Part shown: positions 1-5,359 of the stretch, in pieces
How the letters are laid out: each line of letters starts with the position of its first letter
Position numbering within the stretch: position 1 is the first letter of the stretch
Translations under genes and position numbers: made by a program
Notes under the pieces: model-generated
Databases searched by the model: none
What the model saw: only the letters and a program-made list of their open reading frames with translations
What the model was told of the DNA's origin: nothing
NCBI GenBank assembly: GCA_020435025.1
Contig: JAGRAG010000123.1
Coordinates: 1 to 11,160, forward strand
Origin: Bdellovibrionales bacterium
Lineage (GTDB): Bacteria; Bdellovibrionota; Bdellovibrionia; Bdellovibrionales; UBA1609
DNA length: 11,160 bases
Direction: 5' to 3'

Positions 1-1712
1 AAACAGGTCGCTCGTGCGGTTTTTGGAAAGGCAATCACATCGCGAATGGCGTCTGTTCCACAAAGAATCATCACCAATCGATCCAATCCCCAGGCAATCC
101 CACCGTGCGGAGGTGTTCCATATTTAAGTGCCTCAATAAAAAAACCAAACATCCGTTCTGTTGTTTCGTCAGACATTCCTAAGGCATCGAACATCGCCTT
201 TTGCACATCCGAGCGATGGATTCGGATGCTTCCACCGGCCACCTCATGACCATTGCAAACCAAGTCATAAGCCTTTGCTCGAACGTCACCATAGCGCTCG
301 GAGTCTTTGCTTAACAATATATCCACGTCAGCATCTTTAGACATCGTAAAAGGGTGGTGGCAAGCCACATAACGGTTTTCTTCTTCGTCGTAGTCGAGTA
401 AGGGGTTGTCTGTCACCCAAAGGAAGCGATCTTTTGACTCATCGATCGCTCCTAACTCTTTTGCCAAAGACAATCTTAATGCCGATAAAGCGGCGCTCGT
501 AACAGAAAAACGATCGGCAACGATCAACACACCTCCGCCATTTTCTCCACCAACTGAAGCAAAAATCTCTTGTAATTTGTCTGGAGTAAAAAACTTGGCG
601 ACCGGCGATGTCAGCTCCCCTGTTGAGGACGATTTGATATATACCAAACCCTTTGCACCATATTTTTTAGCTAGGTCTGTAAGCTGGTCAAACTGCTTTC
701 GGGAGTATTCGCCTATTCCTGGAACAGCCAAGCCTTTCACTGCCCCACCATTTTCTAAAGCGTCATCGAAAACTTTAAAGCCCGCTCCCTTAACCAGCGC
801 ACCGATCTCTTTAAGCTCCCACGCGATTCTTAAATCAGGCTTATCACATCCAAATCGATCCATAGCCTCTTGGTAGGTCATTTTTGGAAAGTCGGAAATA
901 TCAACACCCTTAATAGACTTCCAAAGAGCCTTTGCAAGTCCTTCTGTGGAAGCAAAAATATCGTCTTCATCGACAAAACTCATCTCTATATCTATTTGAC
1001 TGAACTCCGGCTGTCTGTCTGCTCTTAGGTCTTCATCGCGAAAGCAGCGGGCAATCTGGTAGTATCTATCCAATCCACCAATCATCAAAAGCTGTTTAAG
1101 AGTTTGCGGACTCTGTGGAAGAGCATAAAACTGCCCGGGATTCACACGAGAAGGAACGAGATAATCCCGAGCACCTTCAGGTGTACTTTTATAAAGAATA
1201 GGGGTTTCTACATCGACAAAGCCTTCTTGCGAAAGATAATTTCTTACGACCTGAACAGCTTCCGACCGAGTTTTTAGAATCGATTGCATTTTCGCAGAGC
1301 GAATCTCAAGATATCTATGCTTTAATCTTAAAACTTCCGAAACCTTATCGTCACCCACAACAAAAGGAGGGGTGGCCGCTTCGGAGAGCACTTCAAATCT
1401 CTCAGCAATGACTTCGATATCTCCCGTTTTCATCTCTTTGTTGATCATCGCATCCGGGCGTCGACCGACGACCCCTTTTAAAGCAACAACATATTCCATA
1501 CGAACGTCTTTTGCTGCACCCACGCTGGCCTGTTTAGGATCCACCATCACCTGCACAATTCCACTGCGATCTCTTAAGTCGATAAAAATCATTCCACCTA
1601 AATCTCGGCGCGACTCGACCCACCCCATCAACACAACGGATTGCCCATCATTGGCGGCAGTTAAATCTGTACAGTAGTGACTTCGTTTTATCTGTTGAAC
1701 AAACTTCTCCAT
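1..1712 (-). CDS. aspS: Aspartyl-tRNA synthetase, bacterial type (3' end cut by window edge)
   Basis: Class II aminoacyl-tRNA synthetase that charges tRNA-Asp with aspartate in the cytoplasm. I translated the minus strand from the ATG at 1712: 570 codons stay open to the window edge, against about 590 in the family, so only the last 20-30 residues are missing. Domains in order: N-terminal OB-fold anticodon-binding domain (about 1-115, with WVESRRDLGGMIFIDLRDR at 31-49); catalytic core with motif 1 near 155-172; motif 2 at 224-246 (FRDEDLRADRQPEFSQID, R225); the bacterial GAD insertion at about 290-410; and motif 3 at 537-546 (GGIAWGLDRL, R545). Start choice: AAGGA lies about 9 bases upstream, and MEKFVQQIKRSHYC matches the usual short N-terminus. 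The residues linked to tRNA-Asp/tRNA-Asn discrimination are L38 and A88, a mixed pattern. The gene has its own long leader (1713-2059) with unusual structure. Identification is very secure. Confidence 0.97.
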   Translation of the reverse strand, partial: MEKFVQQIKRSHYCTDLTAANDGQSVVLMGWVESRRDLGGMIFIDLRDRSGIVQVMVDPKQASVGAAKDVRMEYVVALKGVVGRRPDAMINKEMKTGDIEVIAERFEVLSEAATPPFVVGDDKVSEVLRLKHRYLEIRSAKMQSILKTRSEAVQVVRNYLSQEGFVDVETPILYKSTPEGARDYLVPSRVNPGQFYALPQSPQTLKQLLMIGGLDRYYQIARCFRDEDLRADRQPEFSQIDIEMSFVDEDDIFASTEGLAKALWKSIKGVDISDFPKMTYQEAMDRFGCDKPDLRIAWELKEIGALVKGAGFKVFDDALENGGAVKGLAVPGIGEYSRKQFDQLTDLAKKYGAKGLVYIKSSSTGELTSPVAKFFTPDKLQEIFASVGGENGGGVLIVADRFSVTSAALSALRLSLAKELGAIDESKDRFLWVTDNPLLDYDEEENRYVACHHPFTMSKDADVDILLSKDSERYGDVRAKAYDLVCNGHEVAGGSIRIHRSDVQKAMFDALGMSDETTERMFGFFIEALKYGTPPHGGIAWGLDRLVMILCGTDAIRDVIAFPKTARATC

Positions 1713-1767
1713 AACCCTTCTTCCTTATCAACTTGGCTCCCCAATCTCGCATGATCGCCTATGGAGA

Positions 1768-1784
1768 TCAAGAGATCTTCTTGA
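1768..1784 (-). repeat. Short inverted repeat in the aspS leader
   Basis: TCAAGA, five loop bases, TCTTGA: a perfect 6-base-pair hairpin about 55 bases upstream of the aspS start. On the aspS-sense strand the sequence CAAGAAGA here recurs upstream at about 1904-1897, next to the outer pairing segment, so alternative pairings between leader segments are possible. No T tract follows, so it is not an ordinary intrinsic terminator. Confidence 0.45.
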
Positions 1785-1805
1785 GGTCGTCACCAAACGG
1801 CTATC

Positions 1806-1884
1806 TTTGAAAATAAAATACTTCAGCTCTCAATCAATGTATTTCATATACGTCTCCTTCAGCCTGAAATATTTTATTTCCAAA
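1806..1884 (-). repeat. Large inverted repeat in the aspS leader (21-base arms, 37-base loop)
   Basis: The arm at 1806-1826 and the arm at 1864-1884 are reverse complements at 19 of 21 positions. The shared core on the plus strand of the left arm is AATAAAATA followed by C or T and then TTCAG. Both mismatches become G-U wobbles in a leftward (aspS-sense) RNA but A-C mismatches in a rightward RNA, so the stem is continuous only in the aspS transcript. A second, outer pairing (1889-1895 with 1785-1791, 6 of 7) could extend the structure beyond an internal loop. The 37-base loop contains a Shine-Dalgarno sequence and a five-codon reading frame. The repeat is seen directly; a role in regulating aspS is inference. 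It could instead be a DNA operator or a decayed small repeat element. Confidence 0.75.
1830..1847 (-). CDS. Possible leader peptide MKYID upstream of aspS
   Basis: On the minus strand, AAGGAG (1859-1854) sits 6 bases before ATG AAA TAC ATT GAT TGA, encoding Met-Lys-Tyr-Ile-Asp. The ribosome-binding site and spacing are close to ideal, better than those of several genuine genes in this window. The last sense codon is Asp, the substrate amino acid of AspRS, the enzyme encoded 118 bases downstream. The frame exactly occupies the loop of the 1806-1884 inverted repeat: its stop codon ends three bases before the 3' arm, so a ribosome at the Asp or stop codon would physically cover that arm. Known leader peptides of this logic exist for other synthetase genes (pheM for pheST in Escherichia coli). 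Only one Asp codon is present and the frame is tiny, so chance is a real alternative. Confidence 0.35.
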   Translation of the reverse strand: MKYID

Positions 1885-2059
1885 TCTGGACGGCCTCTTC
1901 TTGAATCGGCGAAGACCTTATGCCCTTTTCGGGCTTCAGAAAACTCTTAACCTATATACTTGTAAATATTAATGAATCTGTACTGGCCTCTTTATAAATT
2001 CTTCCTCTTTTTTCCTTTCTCCCATTGAACATCTCTTCAAAAGGCACTATGTTGGCCCT

Positions 2060-2368
2060 ATGCCAAACGTAAACGTATCCATGTCATCCTCACTAGATCC
2101 AAAGATCGCTTTCGACAAAGTAAGCTCCTACTTAAATCAAAGTGATGAGTTGAGAAAGTTGGATAGCTCTTACACTTGTCAATTTAACGAAAGCGCACTT
2201 TCCGGCGACCTCAGGGGCAAACTCTTTTCGGCAACACTTAAAGTTGAAGGGCATACTCAAGGAAGTCTTGTAGATATCCAAGTCAAATTACCCTTAGCTC
2301 TGGCCTTTGCTTCTAAGAAAGTCAAAGCGACATTGGAAACCTACCTTCATAAGACATTAAACGGGTGA
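2060..2368 (+). CDS. Small polyhydroxyalkanoic acid system-like protein
   Basis: A 102-residue soluble protein with no signal peptide or membrane segment. The second half (about 47-101: SGDLRGKLFSATLKVEGHT, then a VDIQVKLPLALAFA segment and a basic amphipathic C-terminal helix with KKVKATLETYLHK) resembles the small polyhydroxyalkanoic acid system family (granule-region proteins of about 90-100 residues). Members are found near polyester-granule genes but also in bacteria with no such genes, and their biochemical role is not well defined; the assignment rests on recalled pattern only. The gene lies 6 bases before the RpoH-like sigma gene and is probably co-transcribed with it. Start choice is uncertain. 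ATG at 2060 lacks a well-placed ribosome site, since AAAAGG is about 15 bases away. An out-of-frame ATG at 2049 fits that site better but stops after seven codons. A downstream in-frame ATG at 2081 (MSSSLDPK) is also possible. Confidence 0.6.
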   Translation: MPNVNVSMSSSLDPKIAFDKVSSYLNQSDELRKLDSSYTCQFNESALSGDLRGKLFSATLKVEGHTQGSLVDIQVKLPLALAFASKKVKATLETYLHKTLNG

Positions 2369-2374
2369 TTTACA

Positions 2375-3565
2375 ATGGCTCAACGAAAGAAGGCCAAAAA
2401 GAAAAGTCGATCCAAGGCAAAAAAGAAGACTCGACCATCTCCTCCTCCAGTTGAGCAAGAGGTCGAACTTTCCGAAGCAGACAGTGAAGATGAGGAAGGC
2501 TCTGAATCCAGAGTCCTGATTCCAGATATCGTTTTCGATGATGACGAATTTTCTGAATCGGACTCGGATGACGAGCTAGTTAAAAATGTCTCTCGATTTG
2601 AAGAGCAAGAGAGCGAAGATGAGGATGAAGACAGGCCCCCCCTAAAAAAAGCCTCTATGGGAAAGAAGTCCAAAAGACGTTCGACGGAAGAAGTTCTCGA
2701 AGACACCGGAAAAGCCCTCGCTCCTACGGACCCTGTTAGTCAATATTTAGCGGAAATTCGCAAATATCCACTTTTAGATCGAGAAGAAGAAAGACGTATT
2801 GCGGAACACTATTATGAAACCGGTGATCAAAAGTCTGCAGAAATACTTGTCACTTCTAACTTAAGGTTTGTTGTAAAGATCGCTGCCGAATATGCGAAGT
2901 TTGGTGCAAAGCTCATTGATTTGATTCAAGAGGGCAACATTGGACTGATGCAAGGAGTGAGAGAGTTTAACCCTTATAAGGGTGTTCGACTGATTAGCTA
3001 TGCCGTCTGGTGGATTCGTGGCTACATTCAAGAATACCTTATGCGACAGTACTCTCTTGTTCGCATAGGAACGACCCATAACCAACGGAAACTCTTCTAT
3101 CAACTTCAAAAGGAGCGGGACGAATTAGAGCGCATGGGTGTTGAAGCGGGCATCAAACAACTCAGTGGGCGTTTAGGTATTTCTGAAGGCGAAATCCGTT
3201 CTATGAACCAAAGGCTTACAGGAAGAGATGTCAGCCTCAGCGTGCCGACGGGCACGGATCAAAGCAATTCAACTTTGTTGGACATGCAAGCAGACGAGTC
3301 CTTAAGTGATGTAGACAGCTTCATCGGACAAAACGAAGAAATCAATATTTTAAGAAATAGTATTAAGGATCTACGACCAGAACTAAACCCGAGAGAGATA
3401 GAAATTTTAGATAAACGAATCTTAGCTGACGACCCCTTAACATTACAAGAAATCGGCGACCTTAATAATACGACAAGAGAAGCCGTTCGCCAGATGGAAG
3501 CCCGACTTTTAAAAAAGATCAAAAGAGCCGTAGCTCAACAAAATCTTATTGAAACCGAAGACTGA
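2375..3565 (+). CDS. RNA polymerase sigma factor, RpoH (sigma-32)-like, with long charged N-terminal extension
   Basis: Sigma-70 family protein of 396 residues; Escherichia coli RpoH has 284. Conserved regions: 1.2 (about 117-150, DPVSQYLAEIRKYPLLDREE); 2.1-2.4 (157-227, with NLRFVVKIA, DLIQEGNIGLMQGVREFNP and YAVWWIRGYIQEYLMRQ); an RpoH-box-like stretch QRKLFYQLQKE at 237-247, the main reason to place it near sigma-32; region 3; and region 4 (330-385, DPLTLQEIGDLNNTTREAVRQMEARLLKK). In the region 4.2 helix, the position equal to R586 of sigma-70 is Ala (A370), while R368, E369 and Q373 are kept. Residues 1-115 are not a sigma domain: a Lys/Arg block (4-20), a Glu/Asp/Ser block (27-86) and a second basic block (91-102), probably disordered. 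It should direct polymerase to heat-shock or general-stress type promoters, by family knowledge. ATG is used 6 bases after the previous stop, with a weak GGGTGA ribosome site. Confidence 0.88.
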   Translation: MAQRKKAKKKSRSKAKKKTRPSPPPVEQEVELSEADSEDEEGSESRVLIPDIVFDDDEFSESDSDDELVKNVSRFEEQESEDEDEDRPPLKKASMGKKSKRRSTEEVLEDTGKALAPTDPVSQYLAEIRKYPLLDREEERRIAEHYYETGDQKSAEILVTSNLRFVVKIAAEYAKFGAKLIDLIQEGNIGLMQGVREFNPYKGVRLISYAVWWIRGYIQEYLMRQYSLVRIGTTHNQRKLFYQLQKERDELERMGVEAGIKQLSGRLGISEGEIRSMNQRLTGRDVSLSVPTGTDQSNSTLLDMQADESLSDVDSFIGQNEEINILRNSIKDLRPELNPREIEILDKRILADDPLTLQEIGDLNNTTREAVRQMEARLLKKIKRAVAQQNLIETED

Positions 3566-3609
3566 ATATTCGCCAAATCAGACCTTCTATTCAAAACCCT
3601 ATTCATGAT

Positions 3610-3623
3610 TGAGTGATCACTCA
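3610..3623. repeat. 14-base perfect palindrome between convergent sigma-factor genes
   Basis: TGAGTGATCACTCA is perfectly self-complementary and lies in the 92-base gap where the RpoH-like gene and fliA end facing each other. A second palindrome with the same GATC centre, GCGATCGC, follows at 3628-3635. No T run follows on either strand, so this is not a typical intrinsic terminator. One such 14-base palindrome is roughly expected by chance in a window this size, so any role is open. Confidence 0.4.
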
Positions 3624-3657
3624 TGCCGCGATCGCTGTTTAAAAGAATAACAATATC

Positions 3658-4461
3658 CTAGCTCGCAGCCGCTTCTTGCTCTTCGAAAAATAAAGTCAAT
3701 TTCGAACGAAGTCGAGTGATTGCTTGAGCATGAAGTTGAGAGACTCGACTTTCCGTGACTCTTAAGATCCTTCCAATCTCTTTCAAATTCATGTCTTCAT
3801 AATAATATAAAGACAGCACCAATCTTTGTCGTTCTGGAAGATCTTCGATAGATCGAGCGACTGTTTCTTTAATGGACTTGAGTTTTAATTGATTAAAAGG
3901 GTTACTGATCTTACAGCCTTCTAAAATATTTAAAATTGATTTTTTGTCAACGTTGCTAAATGTTGTTGTGTCATCAATTGATAAAACACTCACAGGCCGA
4001 ACTTGATTCACGAGATCATAGAATTCTTCCATGTCCACACCTAGGCGTTCGGCAACTTCCTCATCCGTAGCATTCCGTCCGAGTTCAGATTCTAGAGTCA
4101 CCATGGTCTTATCTAACATTTTCGCTTTATCACGAATCGAGCGAGGGACCCAGTCTTGAGCTCTTAGCTCATCAAGGATTGAACCCCTGATTCGAAATTC
4201 GGCATAGGTTTTAAATTTATTGTCTCTGGTTGGATCATACTTTTCAATGGCGTCCATTAAACCAATCACTCCAGATGAAATCAAATCATCCAGTTCAATG
4301 TGTGCAGGTAAACGAATGGCAATTTTTTGTGCGATAAATTTGATTAACGGAGCATATTCCATAATGAGCTTATCTTTTTGCTGGGCCGTTAATTTGCTGG
4401 GCTCCTCTTTATACTTTTTTAATAAAGAGCTCGCCGCTACATTCTTATCTATATCTGACAT
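3658..4461 (-). CDS. fliA: Flagellar sigma factor sigma-28 (FliA)
   Basis: A 267-residue sigma factor of the FliA/WhiG type, which directs RNA polymerase to late (class 3) flagellar promoters such as those of filament and motor genes. Region 2 spans about 30-105 (LIKFIAQKIAIRLPAHIELDDL and YAEFRIRGSILDELRAQDWV, the classic sigma-28 signature), followed by PRSIRDKAK. Region 3 spans about 115-165, and region 4 about 200-252 (LPERQRLVLSLYYYEDMNLKEIG, then RVTESRVSQLHAQAITRLR). Length is normal for the family. The ATG at 4461 is preceded by AGAGGTG at a short distance. It is the last gene of the flagellar run, 58 bases after flhG. That gap shows no convincing promoter, so read-through from flhG is likely. 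Its activity is normally held back by the anti-sigma factor FlgM, which is not in this window. Confidence 0.95.
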   Translation of the reverse strand: MSDIDKNVAASSLLKKYKEEPSKLTAQQKDKLIMEYAPLIKFIAQKIAIRLPAHIELDDLISSGVIGLMDAIEKYDPTRDNKFKTYAEFRIRGSILDELRAQDWVPRSIRDKAKMLDKTMVTLESELGRNATDEEVAERLGVDMEEFYDLVNQVRPVSVLSIDDTTTFSNVDKKSILNILEGCKISNPFNQLKLKSIKETVARSIEDLPERQRLVLSLYYYEDMNLKEIGRILRVTESRVSQLHAQAITRLRSKLTLFFEEQEAAAS

Positions 4462-4519
4462 TTCCCACCTCTATCCTTAATCATATCAAATCGAGACTGG
4501 CATCGAAAGTCCAATTCTC

Positions 4520-5359
4520 CTAGGCCACGCCCATCATCTGTTCCCAGAAGAACTGCATGCCACCTTTACTCTCCCTTAATTCCCTAAAACCACTTAACTT
4601 TTGTGCAATACCCTGTATGGCCTGCCCCGAAACTGACATAGGCCTAGATAATACGACCAATTGTTGCGACTTTGTTGCTTTTCTTAATTCTGGATCAAAC
4701 GGAACAAAGCCAATGTACTTAAGCCTGACACATAAAAACTGTGAGGCCACATCATCCAACCTTTTAAAAATTCGCAGAGCATCTATCTCGTCTGTAACTT
4801 GGTTACACATAATCGAAAATCGTGTCTCTCTTTGCTTTTGATGTAAGACCTTAATCAAGGAATAGGCATCCGTGAGGCTTGCTGGATCTGGACCCAAGAT
4901 AATACAAATTTCTTGAGCAGCCGAATTGAGATACAAAACGTTATCAGCAATTCCTGGAGCCGTATCAATCAACATAACATCGTAAAGCCCTTCTAGTGTG
5001 CCTACCTGATCGAGTAAGTAGCGTCGCATAAGGGTGTCGATATGTTGCAAATCATAAAGACCCTGACCACCTGGTATAAGATCCACTCCAGGAGCGACTT
5101 CGACTATGACATCTTTAAGTTCCTTGCGCCCTTTAACAACGTCTTCAACCGTATACCGAGAGCGCACACCAAACATAATATCTATATTGGCCATTCCCCA
5201 GTCACCATCGAGAATCAGTACTCGCTTTCCCTCTCTAGCCATTTGCAATGCCATATTAGCAACCATTGAACTTTTGCCAACTCCGCCCTTACCTGAAGTG
5301 ACAGAGATCGTCTTGGTGATTCCTTGATTGTGTGTGGGTGAATAATAAAATGAATTCAT
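4520..5359 (-). CDS. flhG: MinD-like ATPase FlhG (FleN/YlxH), flagellar number regulator
   Basis: A 279-residue MinD/ParA-type P-loop ATPase that limits flagellar number and acts with FlhF at the membrane. Seen: deviant Walker A SGKGGVGKSS at 22-31 with the signature Lys24; the switch I-like DGDWGMANID at 51-60 (usually DADLGLAN); Walker B IDTAPGI at 131-137; and the family C-terminal element GGMQFFWEQMM (about 266-276), which resembles the membrane- or partner-binding tail of FlhG. The N-terminal 16 residues (MNSFYYSPTHNQGITK) contain no DQAxxLR motif, the segment that in several FlhG proteins activates the FlhF GTPase. The start codon ATG overlaps the flhF stop by four bases (ATGA), and AGGAG lies about 11 bases upstream inside flhF, so translational coupling is likely. 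The identification is secure from sequence and context. Confidence 0.95.
   Translation of the reverse strand: MNSFYYSPTHNQGITKTISVTSGKGGVGKSSMVANMALQMAREGKRVLILDGDWGMANIDIMFGVRSRYTVEDVVKGRKELKDVIVEVAPGVDLIPGGQGLYDLQHIDTLMRRYLLDQVGTLEGLYDVMLIDTAPGIADNVLYLNSAAQEICIILGPDPASLTDAYSLIKVLHQKQRETRFSIMCNQVTDEIDALRIFKRLDDVASQFLCVRLKYIGFVPFDPELRKATKSQQLVVLSRPMSVSGQAIQGIAQKLSGFRELRESKGGMQFFWEQMMGVA

Larger units (their letters stand above)
1713..2059. promoter_or_regulatory. Divergent intergenic region between aspS and the PHA-like/sigma-factor unit
   Basis: These 347 bases must hold promoters for aspS (leftward) and for the gene at 2060 (rightward). Core promoters are not clear. Rightward, TATACT at 1955-1960 fits a -10 box 5/6 but has no good -35; TATAAA at 1993-1998 is an alternative. 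Leftward, TTTACA (1966-1961) fits a -35 box 5/6, but the hexamer 17 bases on, TTTTCT (1943-1938), is a poor -10. From left to right the region also contains a small inverted repeat (1768-1784), the large inverted repeat with a mini-ORF in its loop (1806-1884), a GCCC/GGGC hairpin (1922-1934), and an uninterrupted 25-base pyrimidine run on the plus strand (1999-2023). I saw no T-box motif and no intrinsic terminator with a T tract. Confidence 0.6.

Noticed and set aside
406..876. Plus-strand open frame inside aspS
   Set aside because: The minus strand here encodes continuous, well-conserved AspRS sequence, including motif 2 flanks and the GAD domain. The plus-strand frame has no recognisable protein features.
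1806..1884. Miniature inverted-repeat transposable element
   Set aside because: The ends form inverted repeats, but the element would be only 79 bases long, and I see no more than a two-base direct repeat at the flanks. The precise fit of a ribosome site and mini-ORF in the loop makes a leader more likely.
2043..2056. Sigma-54-type promoter (GGCAC-N5-TGGC)
   Set aside because: It has the GG-N10-GC spacing, but both flanking bases of the consensus differ and it overlaps the start region of the 2060 gene, leaving almost no leader. Probably chance.
1713..2059. T-box riboswitch upstream of aspS
   Set aside because: Upstream of a synthetase gene this is the first idea, but I found neither the AGGGTGG-type T-box motif nor a terminator stem with a T run on the aspS-sense strand, and T-boxes are mainly a Gram-positive device.
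2380..2706. Serine-rich open frame on the minus strand opposite the start of the sigma-factor gene
   Set aside because: It is the antisense reading of the Glu/Asp/Lys-rich tail codons. It has low complexity, no ribosome site and no family resemblance.
3628..3635. GCGATCGC as an HIP1 element
   Set aside because: HIP1 is an abundant cyanobacterial repeat. I noted it only here, and all other evidence points away from cyanobacteria.
3566..3657. Bidirectional intrinsic terminator between the two sigma genes
   Set aside because: The palindrome has no loop beyond GATC and no T tract on either strand, so it does not meet the usual pattern.
4462..4519. Separate promoter for fliA in the gap after flhG
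   Set aside because: TTGGAC and TATGAT occur on the minus strand but are about 23 bases apart, too far for a normal promoter. No sigma-28 consensus (TAAA-N15-GCCGATAA) is present.
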